Assembly: GCF_002975175.1 (NCBI RefSeq)
Contig: NZ_PCNZ01000006.1
Span: 143,055 to 207,054, forward strand
Direction of reading: 5' to 3'
Origin: Bacillus sp. MYb209
GTDB lineage: Bacteria; Bacillota; Bacilli; Bacillales; Bacillaceae_G
DNA: 64,000 nt
Shown in pieces: positions 1-8,753 of this stretch (its first letter is position 1; each line of letters starts with the position of its first letter). The position numbers and the translations under genes were made by a program. The notes below the pieces were generated by a model. The model was given only the letters and a program-made list of their open reading frames with translations. It ran no database searches and was not told the origin of the DNA.

Positions 1-212
1 TTTTAACAGGACTCGGTGGTTTCATCGGATTCATGCTCGGTATTTTCTTCGCTTGGATCGTCTCAATCTTTGCCGGATGGCCACTCGTTATCTCAAAAGA
101 ACTTGGACTTCTTTCAGTAGGTATTTCAATGCTAATCGGTATTGCATTCGGTTTACTACCGGCTAACAAAGCTGCAAAACTTGATCCAATTGAATGTTTA
201 CGATATGAGTAA
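1..212 (+). CDS. ABC transporter permease (FtsX/MacB-like), C-terminal end only
   Basis: The last 69 codons of a gene that begins before the window. The visible part has two hydrophobic segments separated by a short loop and ends in a [17 protein letters not shown] tail. Such a tail, with the A-x-x-DP-x-E-x-LRYE pattern, is characteristic of FtsX-like permease subunits of the MacB/LolC type. These proteins pair with an ATPase to export peptides or antibiotics or to act on the cell envelope. The substrate cannot be told from this fragment. An intrinsic terminator follows the stop codon directly. Confidence 0.8.
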   Translation, partial: LTGLGGFIGFMLGIFFAWIVSIFAGWPLVISKELGLLSVGISMLIGIAFGLLPANKAAKLDPIECLRYE

Positions 213-214
213 AT

Positions 215-248
215 AAAAAACGTAGGAGTTTACACTCCTACGTTTTTT
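215..248 (+). terminator. Intrinsic terminator after the ABC permease
   Basis: A 15-bp stem (AAAAAACGTAGGAGT paired with its complement) with a 4-nt loop and a T-run, starting 3 nt after the stop codon. Confidence 0.9.
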
Positions 249-908
249 ATTTTATTGAAGGCAAATTCGATTTTATCGACGTTTTGACAAAAATAAGAAC
301 CTCTAACTTCTATTATATAATTCTACTGCAATTCGTGAACCAATTAATCACGATATCTCCCCTTCAAATTGTGTTTCTTCTATTATATATGTTTTAAGTT
401 ACGAATATCTTTCGAAGTCTTTTTATCATTTAAACTTTCATTTCTCACGAAAGCTATCAAGCAATCCTATTATTGCAAAAATAATATGTAAAAGAACAAA
501 TTCAAGGCGTAATTTTTTCCATACTACAACTTATTTTGTAACAATTATATCTCTATTTTATTAAAATCCACCCTATATATATGACTTCGCACACAAAAAG
601 ATTATATTTTTATAACTACATTGCGATTCAAACAGTTAAATACCCCTTTTCCGTAATGTTACAGAAACATTTAAGAAACACCACTGATACACTATTAATC
701 TATTAGTAATTAAAATAGTATTGATTTTATGAATCATATGTTCTAATCCCCCAAAAAACGCAAAGAAAACGCTATCAGGATATTAATGGAATTATTACAG
801 AATATTAATGCCTCGTTACGAATGCTTTGTAGTTTTGTGTTTTCCGCAAATAAGAAAATAATGGTTGCTATAATGAGGTCAACGAAAACAAATGCAATGG
901 AGGCTATT
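249..908. other. Long AT-rich intergenic region upstream of the SH3b/3D gene
   Basis: About 660 bp with no convincing gene. Short ORFs lack ribosome binding sites, and the antisense one at 743-1138 runs into the real gene. A TATAAT sits at 869-874, about 35 nt before the chosen start, but no good -35 was found for it. A long 5' region could hold regulatory sites that I do not recognise. Confidence 0.5.
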
Positions 909-2195
909 ATGAAAAAATTTATGGGCATAGCAACAGCAGCGGTTTTTGGTCTTGGGATTTTCACAACATCTGCTAAAGCAGAAACGATTGTAACAACTGA
1001 TGTACTAAATGTACGAGAAAACCCAACTACTGAATCACAAGTTGTCGGAAAGTTATTAGATGGATATAAGGTTGACGTTTTACATACAGAAAACGGATGG
1101 TCAAAAGTTAAATTAAATAGTGGTAAAGAGGCTTTCATAAGCGCTGACTATACAAAAGATACTTACTACGTAACAGCAAACGTATTAAACGTACGTGCTG
1201 GTGCAAACACAGACTCAGAAATTCTTGGTAAGTTGAAAAAAGATGATGTAATCGAAACAACACACCAAGTACAAAATGATTGGATTCAATTTGAATATAA
1301 CGGCAAAACAGCTTATGTACACGTTCCTTACTTAACAGGGAACGCGCCAGTTAAAGTTCAGCCAGTAGTTAAAGCTGAAAAAGTAACTAAAGTTCAAGAT
1401 ACAACTAAAGTTCGTGAAGCAGTTAAAGCCGGGGAAGTAGCTGAAGCTCAAGCAAAAGCTAAAGCTCAAGAGGCAACTAAAGCTCGTGAAGCAGCTGAAG
1501 CTCAGGCAGCAACTAAAGCTCAAGAAGCAACTAAGGCTCAAGAAGCAGCTAAAGCTCAAGAAGCAGCTAAAGCTCAGGCAGCAGCTGAAGCTCAAGCAGA
1601 AGCTAAGGCTCAAGAAGCAGCTAAGGCCCAGGCAGAAGCTAAAGCTCAGGCAGAAGCTGAAACTCAAGCAGAAGCTAAAGCCGAGGAGGCAGCTAAAGCT
1701 CGTGAAGCAGCTGAAGCTCAGGCAGCGGCTGAAGCTCGTAAAGCAGCTAAAGCTCAGGCAGCGGCTGAAGCTCGTGAAGCAGCTAAAGCTCAGGAGGCAG
1801 CTAAAGCTCGTGAAGCGGCTAAAGCTCAAAAACCAGCTACACAACAACCTGTTGCGAAAGAAACTGAAACAAGTACACCATCTTCTTCTCGTGAATTAAG
1901 AGTTGAAGCAACAGCTTACACAGCAGATCCACTTGAAAATGGTTATAAAGCAGGCGACCAAGTAAAATCAGCTTTAGGTCACAACTTAACAGCAAATCCA
2001 AACATGAAACTAATTGCAGTTGATCCAAGTGTCATTCCATTAGGTTCAAAAGTATGGGTTGAAGGTTACGGAGTAGCAATCGCTGGTGATACTGGTGGAG
2101 CTATTAAAGGAAATAAAATTGACGTTTTAATGCCAGATAAAGGCACATCAAGTAACTGGGGACGTAAAACAGTTACAGTGAAAATTTTAAACTAA
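909..2195 (+). CDS. entC: Secreted cell-wall protein with two SH3b domains, Ala-rich repeat linker and 3D domain (EntA/EntC family)
   Basis: 428 residues from an ATG with GGAGG 5 nt upstream; the open frame extends to 786 but that part lacks a ribosome site. Residues 1-24 form a signal peptide ending in AKA. Two bacterial SH3 domains (about 25-85 and 90-150, each with an LNVR motif) should bind peptidoglycan. Residues about 150-320 are a low-complexity linker built from AKAQEA/AEAQA-type units. The C-terminal 90 residues form a 3D domain (AYTADP, GDTGGAIKGNKIDVLM), a double-psi barrel related to lytic transglycosylases. This is the layout of the B. cereus EntA/EntB/EntC proteins, called enterotoxins historically but more likely wall-modifying. 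The symbol is chosen from gene order as I remember it and could be another Ent paralogue. Confidence 0.8.
   Translation: MKKFMGIATAAVFGLGIFTTSAKAETIVTTDVLNVRENPTTESQVVGKLLDGYKVDVLHTENGWSKVKLNSGKEAFISADYTKDTYYVTANVLNVRAGANTDSEILGKLKKDDVIETTHQVQNDWIQFEYNGKTAYVHVPYLTGNAPVKVQPVVKAEKVTKVQDTTKVREAVKAGEVAEAQAKAKAQEATKAREAAEAQAATKAQEATKAQEAAKAQEAAKAQAAAEAQAEAKAQEAAKAQAEAKAQAEAETQAEAKAEEAAKAREAAEAQAAAEARKAAKAQAAAEAREAAKAQEAAKAREAAKAQKPATQQPVAKETETSTPSSSRELRVEATAYTADPLENGYKAGDQVKSALGHNLTANPNMKLIAVDPSVIPLGSKVWVEGYGVAIAGDTGGAIKGNKIDVLMPDKGTSSNWGRKTVTVKILN
1375..1845 (+). repeat. entC: Internal tandem repeat coding for Ala/Lys/Glu/Gln-rich linker
   Basis: Degenerate units of about 9-15 nt based on GCT-AAA-GCT-CAA-GAA-GCA run for roughly 470 bp. 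They keep long open frames in several other reading frames, which explains the spurious ORFs on both strands here. Copy number is likely to vary between strains. Confidence 0.85.
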
Positions 2196-2202
2196 TTACT
2201 AT

Positions 2203-2244
2203 AAAAAAAGAGTCAGTCTCAACGTTGAGGCTGACTCTTTTTTT
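2203..2244 (+). terminator. Intrinsic terminator after the SH3b/3D gene
   Basis: A long stem (AAAAAGAGTCAGTCTCAACG side against its near-complement) ending in a T-run. The A-run on the other side means it could also stop transcription arriving on the minus strand. Confidence 0.9.
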
Positions 2245-2351
2245 ATGATTCTTACATTCTTTCTCTTGAAAGTACGAAATAGTGTCTCGAAGCCACTTTC
2301 TCTCTGACATAAATAAATTTCCTCGTTTGTTATATACTTTATCAAACGTCT

Positions 2352-3173
2352 TTAAAACCTCTTCTTGATCAGCGCGAACTGATGTAAGAAGCGAAGAGCG
2401 ATAATGATCTCTGATTCATCAATAGGCTCTACTTCATTTTTACGTCTTCTAGAAACAATTTTATTCACACGTTCGCAAATTGGCTTAATCGCCATTTCAT
2501 CTCCATATGCATAAAGAGCCCGAACAGCCTCATATTTCACCATAACATTTCTATCTGCTAAAGCCTCAATATACACTATTTGTAAGTCCACTCCCCCTAT
2601 TTTCGCTAAAACCCCAATAACAGCTGAACGAACATAGGCACTATCACTATATAAAAGCTTTGTTAGCGGAAGAATCGCTTGCTTTGTTCCAATCTCGAGC
2701 AAAGTATAACAAATATTTGTAATCTCATCTTTATTTTCTTGAGCAGTCAGCAACTTTAGTAAAGCTCTTTCCGCTTCTACTGATTTATATAACTTTAAGG
2801 AAGAAATAGCCCAATAACGAACACTATCGTTTTTATGATAAATATAAGGCAGAATTTTATTTGTATTACTTACTTCTGGCAATTTATAAATATCACTAAG
2901 CAATCCACTTAACAGGGTTGGGCTTTCTTCACACTCCAAACGATCTATAAGATAATCAGCAATACAGATTTCTTTCGTATTTATAGCGAGTTTCGTCATT
3001 AAATAATAAATATTTTTCTTCATAGATACCTTTTTGGCTTTGATTACCTTTTGCTGTAAATAAGGAAAAATTAATAGATCATTTAGCGCTTTTGCTTCAT
3101 CATACGCACGATGCCGAATCTCTGCTTCTTCATCAGCCATCCGGCTTAATAAATCATCTATATACTCTTTCAT
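2352..3173 (-). CDS. HEAT-repeat protein of unknown function
   Basis: 273 residues from the second Met of the open frame (start 3173), because GGAGAG lies at a usual distance before it; the first Met at 3203 has AAAGGG too close. The protein is a chain of paired helices with repeated hydrophobic patterns such as SVRYWAISSLKLY, YVRSAVIGVLAKIG and MVKYEAVRALYAYGD. These are HEAT/PBS-lyase-type repeats, which usually act as protein-binding scaffolds. No signal peptide or catalytic motif is visible. It lies downstream of the PTS cluster but is separated by a terminator, so it is probably its own transcription unit. Confidence 0.8.
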   Translation of the reverse strand: MKEYIDDLLSRMADEEAEIRHRAYDEAKALNDLLIFPYLQQKVIKAKKVSMKKNIYYLMTKLAINTKEICIADYLIDRLECEESPTLLSGLLSDIYKLPEVSNTNKILPYIYHKNDSVRYWAISSLKLYKSVEAERALLKLLTAQENKDEITNICYTLLEIGTKQAILPLTKLLYSDSAYVRSAVIGVLAKIGGVDLQIVYIEALADRNVMVKYEAVRALYAYGDEMAIKPICERVNKIVSRRRKNEVEPIDESEIIIALRFLHQFALIKKRF

Positions 3174-3243
3174 CTCCTTCTCTCCTGTCCAAATTAAATC
3201 CATCCCTTTGAATTCTATAGACGATAGACTACTATTTCAACAG

Positions 3244-3268
3244 AAAAAAGAGGATGCCATAGCATCCC
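3244..3268 (-). terminator. Terminator of the PTS/MupG operon
   Basis: On the minus strand GGATGC-TATG-GCATCC is followed by a run of T, just after the first MupG-family gene. Confidence 0.8.
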
Positions 3269-3282
3269 CCTCCTTCTCTTCC

Positions 3283-4368
3283 CTATTCCACACAAGTAAA
3301 CTGCGTCCAAGCCCCTACATAATCTAGCAAGAACAACTCCTCTTCAGCAATTGTACCGACGATATTTTTCCGTTCATCTATCGGCATTTCTTTCAAGATG
3401 ATTTGCAACTCACCTTTATACTTTCCAAATGAGTTGTTACCAATTACAACTTGGCCTCTTTCCTGTGGTACACTTTCTCGTACTGGGAAATCGTCGTCTT
3501 TATATTTTTTACGTACTTCTGTAGAACGCACCATATATTCTGTTATGTCGCCGCGTCTTACGTGTAATTCTTGCAGTGTCGCTCTCTTCTCTACTTCAGT
3601 CGCTTCATCTACAAATTGTACCTTCAGCTGTAACATGTAACGATTTAAGTTTCCTAGTTTCTCTAATTCTTCTTCGCTCGCATAAGCATTTCCGATAATA
3701 ACATCATCAATAAGCCCTGTTGCCCATAAATGTTTCGCTTGCACTTCAATTGTTAAATTACGATGTTGTTCTAATGTACATAATCCGTCGTTAATATCCC
3801 ATGGACCGATGTCAGCTGCATGCGATGTAATAAAGGCTGCACTGCGAATACCGTGATTTTTAAAACGTTCACTACAGCGAATGAAATAATCATACGGAAG
3901 ACCAGTGAATTTTTGCGGATAAAAATTGTGACAACCAATTAAAGCTGCTTTATTCGCTTGATGCGAAAGGATATTTTCAAAATAGGCAATATCATTACTT
4001 ATATTTAGCTCAATTTTTAAGCCATATGGATTATTCGTCATTTTCGCTTCTGTTAACCCGTCAAACCCTACATCTAAACGAATGCCATCTGCACCTAACT
4101 CTGCAAAGAATGATAGATCACTATAACTAATACTAAGTTGATCGAATACAGCCGGAGCTACATCTAAAATAACTTCCATATTATACTCTTTTGCATGCGC
4201 AATAATTTCTTTAAATTCCGCTACAATTTCCTCTTTCGGACGATTCACAGACAGTAAACACGTGAATATTCTTGAAAAACCGTGACGTACCGCTGCTGAA
4301 ATATATGCCATATCTTTTTCTTTCGTTGAATGCTCTGGATAAAGAGAAATTCCTAATTTACGCTCCAT
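3283..4368 (-). CDS. mupG: DUF871/MupG-family 6-phospho-N-acetylmuramidase (paralogue 1)
   Basis: 361 residues. The N-terminal part (about 1-230) reads as a TIM barrel opening with KLGISLYPEHS and containing GADGIRLDVGFDG, GCHNFYPQKFTGL and IGNAYASEEEL; the C-terminal 120 residues form the small beta domain of the family. In Staphylococcus aureus the DUF871 protein MupG hydrolyses MurNAc-6-phosphate-GlcNAc taken up by a PTS. Here the gene is last in an operon with lactose/cellobiose-type EIIA, EIIB and EIIC, which fits hydrolysis of the phosphorylated disaccharide that the PTS delivers. The substrate is inferred. It overlaps the upstream small membrane gene by 11 nt. The other paralogue lies at 8754-9842. 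Confidence 0.85.
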   Translation of the reverse strand: MERKLGISLYPEHSTKEKDMAYISAAVRHGFSRIFTCLLSVNRPKEEIVAEFKEIIAHAKEYNMEVILDVAPAVFDQLSISYSDLSFFAELGADGIRLDVGFDGLTEAKMTNNPYGLKIELNISNDIAYFENILSHQANKAALIGCHNFYPQKFTGLPYDYFIRCSERFKNHGIRSAAFITSHAADIGPWDINDGLCTLEQHRNLTIEVQAKHLWATGLIDDVIIGNAYASEEELEKLGNLNRYMLQLKVQFVDEATEVEKRATLQELHVRRGDITEYMVRSTEVRKKYKDDDFPVRESVPQERGQVVIGNNSFGKYKGELQIILKEMPIDERKNIVGTIAEEELFLLDYVGAWTQFTCVE

Positions 4369-4636
4369 GCTTTTGCATCTCCTTCACACGTTGTATTAAT
4401 GCCATGCTCGTAAATCTATATTTTGCAGATAAACATGTCGCACATAAAATCGTTGGTACAATGATAAAGAACGGTGATTGTAAGCTAAATGCTACATAAG
4501 CTCCCATTGAACATCCAATAAATAATATCGATACAAGTAGTAACACTAATAAAGATTTACTTTGTACCCATTTTGAATAATGCGCAATGCACTGCCCCGC
4601 TACAAATGTAATTAAGATGATAATTGCTCCGAGCAT
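4358..4636 (-). CDS. Small membrane protein in the PTS operon
   Basis: 92 residues with three hydrophobic stretches (about 1-18, 27-47 and 50-70) and a short basic C-terminus. I do not recognise the family. It overlaps the EIIC gene by 25 nt and the following MupG gene by 11 nt, so it is translationally coupled to both and probably takes part in the same sugar uptake or hydrolysis process. Confidence 0.7.
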   Translation of the reverse strand: MLGAIIILITFVAGQCIAHYSKWVQSKSLLVLLLVSILFIGCSMGAYVAFSLQSPFFIIVPTILCATCLSAKYRFTSMALIQRVKEMQKHGA

Positions 4637-5922
4637 TCTGCTTTCTCCTCTCCTGCTAATTGTTGTTTCTCATACATTTTGAATAATGGATAGTAAATAA
4701 CGAATGAGATAACAAAGTTAACAAGTACAAGTACACCAGCCATAATTGTCCAGTCCGTACTAATAATAGCTGCAATTGGCGCTAACATCGTAAATGGCAG
4801 CTTTGCCATCATCATCGGAATCATACCTGAAACAACTGCGAAATATGATACTGTCGTTGTAACTAACGGTGTAATAACGAATGGAATAATTAAGATCGGG
4901 TTCATTACAATTGGTGCCCCAAAAATAATTGGTTCGTTAATATTGAATAAACCTGGTACGAATGATAATCTACCTAATTCTTTTAGGAACTTAGATTTAG
5001 AGAACATAAACATAATAACTAAGGCTAACGTTGAGCCTGATCCACCAATCCATACGAACCATTGAATAAATTGCTCTGTGAATAAGTTTGGTAATTGATG
5101 TGCATTTCCTGCAGCCGTGAATACTTCCATATTTTCAAGAATTGCTGAATCCCACATTGGACGAATGATTGTTCCTAAAATCGCTGGGCCATGTATACCG
5201 AACGACCAGAAGAATACGATTAGGAATACTGTTAATAAACCACCGAATAAATTATTTCCTACTAATACTGACTTTAATGGTGCAATTAAATATGTAATCG
5301 TTGTATTTACATCAAATTTCAAACCGTAACGAATACCCCAGAATAAAAGAATAACTACTAAAGTTGGAATTAATGCTGCAAATGAATTTGCAACTGCTGG
5401 TGGTACACTATCTGGTAATTTAATCGAAATATTATGCTTAATCATGAAATGATAAATTTCAACTGCAATTAATGCTGTCACAATAGCTCCAAATAAAGAC
5501 GTAGCACTTAATGTCCCTACTGAAATATATCTTCCTGCATCAATAACACCTGGTACAGCTTTTGCTATTTGAATAGGTTCAACTGATGCTAGTAAGAAGG
5601 CGAGTACAGATAATAATCCTGCACTTAACTGATTGAGCTGATAAAAGTTCGCAAGTGAGGCCCCTACCCCAAATGCTGCGTATAAAGCCATTAAACCTAC
5701 TGTAAATCGGAATGGAATATCTAAAATATGGCGAAACGGTGCAATCCACTCCATATATGCATCAATTGGTAAATTTAAAAAGATAACGAAAAATGACCCG
5801 ACAATCGTTAACGGTAATGTAGAAATAACTCCATTCCGAATTGCTAATAAATGTCGTTGCCCCACAATCTTTTGCGTTGTCGGCATAATCTTCTGTTCCA
5901 TAAAACTCATAAAACCATTCAT
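4612..5922 (-). CDS. PTS lactose/cellobiose-family EIIC permease
   Basis: 436 residues with about ten membrane segments. The N-terminal GQRHLLAIRNGVISTLPLTIVGS and the central GIHGP and FNINEPIIFGAPIVMNP motifs are typical of the lactose/cellobiose/chitobiose EIIC family. It forms the sugar channel and works with the EIIA and EIIB encoded just upstream. The start is supported by GGGAGGG 6 nt before the ATG. The neighbouring MupG paralogues suggest a MurNAc- or GlcNAc-containing disaccharide instead of cellobiose; no GH1 or GH4 6-phosphoglycosidase is in the cluster. Confidence 0.9.
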   Translation of the reverse strand: MNGFMSFMEQKIMPTTQKIVGQRHLLAIRNGVISTLPLTIVGSFFVIFLNLPIDAYMEWIAPFRHILDIPFRFTVGLMALYAAFGVGASLANFYQLNQLSAGLLSVLAFLLASVEPIQIAKAVPGVIDAGRYISVGTLSATSLFGAIVTALIAVEIYHFMIKHNISIKLPDSVPPAVANSFAALIPTLVVILLFWGIRYGLKFDVNTTITYLIAPLKSVLVGNNLFGGLLTVFLIVFFWSFGIHGPAILGTIIRPMWDSAILENMEVFTAAGNAHQLPNLFTEQFIQWFVWIGGSGSTLALVIMFMFSKSKFLKELGRLSFVPGLFNINEPIIFGAPIVMNPILIIPFVITPLVTTTVSYFAVVSGMIPMMMAKLPFTMLAPIAAIISTDWTIMAGVLVLVNFVISFVIYYPLFKMYEKQQLAGEEKAECSEQLSS

Positions 5923-5998
5923 CGATAACCCTCCCTATGTTCAATCTGCCGAAAACAAAAGTTATAACATTATAATGTTTATATTTAAAAAAATATAA

Positions 5999-6304
5999 TT
6001 ACGCTAAAACTAACTTTTCGGCTTGCTTAAGTACTTTCAAACCATCACACATGCCATAATCTCGTTGTTCTATAATTGCAACTGGTATATCGTATGACTT
6101 CGCAAGAAACTCCACTGCTGGAAACAAATACTTCACCTGTGGTCCGATTAAAACAACATCAGCATTTTTTATTTCCAATTTCACAAGTTCCGAATCAACT
6201 GCTTTAATTTTATAATCCTTCCCTTGTTTCTTTGCCTCTTCTTGCATTTTTCTTACAACCATACTCGTTGACATGCCTGCTGCACAACATAATAAAATGT
6301 ACAT
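5999..6304 (-). CDS. PTS lactose/cellobiose-family EIIB
   Basis: 101 residues. The N-terminal ILLCCAAGMSTSMVV is the phosphocysteine loop of chitobiose/cellobiose EIIB; by alignment with ChbB the phosphorylated residue should be Cys7. It accepts phosphate from EIIA and passes it to the sugar in EIIC. One nucleotide separates it from the EIIA stop codon, and about 75 nt separate it from EIIC. Confidence 0.92.
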   Translation of the reverse strand: MYILLCCAAGMSTSMVVRKMQEEAKKQGKDYKIKAVDSELVKLEIKNADVVLIGPQVKYLFPAVEFLAKSYDIPVAIIEQRDYGMCDGLKVLKQAEKLVLA

Positions 6305-6305
6305 A

Positions 6306-6626
6306 TTATATTGTCACTTTCTCTTCCACTCGTTTATGAAGAGTAATAAATTCCTCAGCAAGCTCTTTCACTGTAATGGCATTCATTAAATGATCTTGTG
6401 CATGCACTAATAATAAACTTATTTCTGCATGGTTTCCTCTTGCTTCCTCTTGAATTAAATCCGTTTGAATACGATGAGCGGATGATATTTCCTCACTAGC
6501 AAGTTCCATCTTTTCACTCGCATTCTGAAAATCCCCTTGTCTTGCAAAAGCAATCGCTTCAAGTGCCGCGCTTCTAGCGTTGCCACCATGTAAAATTAAC
6601 GCAAATGGAGTTTGCATATCAGTCAT
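6306..6626 (-). CDS. PTS lactose/cellobiose-family EIIA
   Basis: 106 residues from the ATG at 6626, with GGAGG 8 nt upstream; a TTG 15 nt earlier overlaps that site and is unlikely. It is all-helical with the LLLVHAQDHLM motif whose first His (residue 75) should be phosphorylated by HPr, as in LacF/ChbA trimers. First gene of the PTS operon. A perfect cre site lies about 45 nt upstream, so CcpA repression is expected. Confidence 0.92.
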   Translation of the reverse strand: MTDMQTPFALILHGGNARSAALEAIAFARQGDFQNASEKMELASEEISSAHRIQTDLIQEEARGNHAEISLLLVHAQDHLMNAITVKELAEEFITLHKRVEEKVTI

Positions 6627-6671
6627 TTTAAATTCCTCCAAGCTATGTTTTTTCTATATTTTTATCTTATT

Positions 6672-6686
6672 ATGAAAACGCATACA
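6672..6686 (+). promoter_or_regulatory. cre site (CcpA operator) upstream of the PTS operon
   Basis: ATGAAAACGCATACA matches the WTGNAANCGNWNNCW consensus at every position. It lies between the regulator terminator and the EIIA start, where CcpA would block transcription of the operon in the presence of glucose. Confidence 0.8.
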
Positions 6687-6695
6687 ATTAAACAT

Positions 6696-6726
6696 AAAAA
6701 ACTTCCGTTATGTAACGGAAGTTTTT
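6696..6726 (-). terminator. Terminator between the regulator and the PTS operon
   Basis: Stem AAAAACTTCCGTTA against its complement with a 2-nt loop and T-runs on both sides. It separates the split regulator from EIIA. Confidence 0.88.
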
Positions 6727-6737
6727 ATATACTTTTC

Positions 6738-7546
6738 TTATAAAGATAATAATATCTCTTGGAAATCTTCAATTACTTCAGCCTGAGTTAATTTCTCTAT
6801 CGTATTCTGACTAGACATAATATCATATAAAAAATCATAAAGCTTTTGTAAATCTTCATTATTATTGCGCTTCACACTAAATAAAATAATAACTTGTACT
6901 TTCTTATCTCCCCAATCAATAGCTTTATCAAGTGTACAAAACATCAAAAATGTTTGTTCACTTAATAACTGCATCGGATGTGGAATCGCAACTAAATTTC
7001 CAACCGCTGTAGGAGATGTGTTCTCCCTCTCCATAACTGAAGCATAAAAGTTTGTGGGTACATAACTTTTCGCAGCAGCTTTCTCACATAAAAACTGGAT
7101 AACCTCTTCTTTCGTAGAAGCACTACGATTTAAAAAGATCAAATCTTCCTTAATATATTGCTGCACACTATTATTCACATGCGTAAATAACTGCTGACCA
7201 ATCAATTTAATCTCGTTATCATCAAATATTGAATTCACTTTTATAACTGGCACAGGCAAACCACTCGGTATATGAATCGTACTAATAATACAATCTATTT
7301 TATCTTTGTAAAGTTCTTCTACCTTCAATTGATAATAGCCTGTAATACCTACAATCTCTAATTTATCTCGAAACTGTGATAGAATTTTATATTTCAGTAG
7401 CTGTGCACTCCCTTGACCAGTCGCACAAACTAATAAACATCTTTTCTTTTGATTTTTTTCTTGTAAACGGCTCATCGCCCCTCCAAAGTGAATGGCAATA
7501 TAACCAATTTCACTCTCTGGAATGGATTCACCCGTATATTCACCAA
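6738..7546 (-). pseudogene. 3' half of a frameshifted BglG/LicR-type PTS regulator (EIIB-like and EIIA-like domains)
   Basis: An open frame with an ATG at 7475 gives 245 residues, but the frame continues upstream without a stop to the lesion at 7591-7597, where it encodes the missing end of the second PTS regulation domain (ending IGYIAIHFGGAM). The visible part has an EIIB-like domain (CLLVCATGQGSAQLLK) and then an EIIA mannitol/fructose-like domain with AVGNLVAIPHPM carrying the presumed phospho-His. Together with 7547-8677 it would make a normal-size LicR/CelR-type activator. Separate translation from 7475 is possible but there is no clear ribosome site. Confidence 0.75.
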
Positions 7547-8677
7547 TTATATCCCCAACGAGAACTGCAATTTCAAAAGCATATGGATAATTTTTTTCAC
7601 TTCTGCCAAAAGAGGATTTCTCGTATTTAATTTATATTTCAAACGATTTAATAACGTTTTTAAATGAATACCAAAACCAAATAATAATTCTTCATCATAA
7701 TAAAAAGTAAGATTCCGTTCTTCCGCTACTTTGAAAAGAATATGCTGCATGAATGCATATACGTCTTTCCCTAATAGCTCTTCCACATTTTCACAGCGAT
7801 CTCTTGCTGTAACAGCTGTACTTAATAAATGCATCGTCACATATAAAATTTCTTCTTCTGGAAATTGAAGTTTTAGCTCTTCCCCTAAATTCCCTAAAAT
7901 CTGTTTCGCAATTTTATATTCTTTCTTTATTATAAGTTCAGATTCCTCTACATGCAGTGCTTGAATGTAATGATCATCTTGACATCTCTTTAAAGCAATC
8001 GCAATATGAATTGATAAATTATCAATTTCTATATCTGATAAATATATCGTTCCTCCCTCGATATACTTTAATATAACTGAGTGGATGAGAGAAATATGAG
8101 GTAACGATAAATATGTGTCCGTCTGCTCATAGTTCTCATGAAACGGAGTATGGTCATACCGCGGTAAACCATATTGTGATAAACAAGAACGAATATTAAA
8201 TTCTTCTCCCACAATACGTATACCATAATATGGTCTTTTTTCAATTTGTAACTCATAGCGACTACAAATATCCGTAACATCTTTCATAATTAAGTTTACA
8301 GTAGATTTGCTCACATAAATCTCTTCCGCTAGCTGTGAAAGCTTCACATACCCATCTGTCGTTAAAATACGTTGTAAAATATACGCTACTCTTTCTTCAT
8401 AAGAAGTGGGAATCTTTTCCGTCTGTTTTTGAAATACATTTACGCAAAAATCTTCAAACTTCTTAGTTTGTATAATTTCTAGTTCGTACCCATTCCCCCT
8501 TTGTGATTCAATTTTCGCTCCGTGTTCTTCCAATATATCATTTAATAATTTTATATCCTTTTGAATCGTCTTCGTTGATACATGTAAACGGCTCGCTAGA
8601 AAGGCCCTATTTAACATCGATTTCTCTTCTAAAAACTCCTCTAAAATGGAAATTAATCGCTGATGCACTTTTGTCAT
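7547..8677 (-). pseudogene. 5' half of a frameshifted BglG/LicR-type PTS regulator (HTH and PTS regulation domains)
   Basis: 376 residues with a GAGGAAG site before the ATG. An N-terminal HTH (about 15-65, ASRLHVSTKTIQKDIKLLNDIL), a second HTH (about 95-160, LAEEIYVSKSTVNLIMKDV) and PTS regulation domains follow. The reading goes wrong after NPLLAEVKK: in the A7 tract at 7591-7597 one extra A would restore NYPYAFEIAVLVGDIIGEY, the expected end of the second regulation domain. Family members have about 640-690 residues, so this is the upstream part of one broken gene. A loss mutation, a slippage-controlled gene or a sequencing error are all possible. Confidence 0.8.
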
Positions 8678-8703
8678 AGCTCTTCCTCTCGCTCTATATA
8701 TAT

Positions 8704-8746
8704 AAAAAGGAAAAAGCTGCTGAGGTCAGTAGTTTTTTCCTTTTTT
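8704..8746 (-). terminator. Terminator after the second MupG-family gene
   Basis: An imperfect 19-bp stem (AAAAAGGAAAAA side, one mismatch in the inner part) with a T-run on the minus strand, located between the 8754-9842 gene and the regulator. Confidence 0.75.
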
Positions 8747-8753
8747 ATTTTCT

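Noticed and set aside
1332-1847. Antisense open frame of 171 codons across the repeat of the SH3b/3D gene
   Set aside because: Created by the periodic codon pattern; product is a monotonous SFSCxLS repeat with no start signals.
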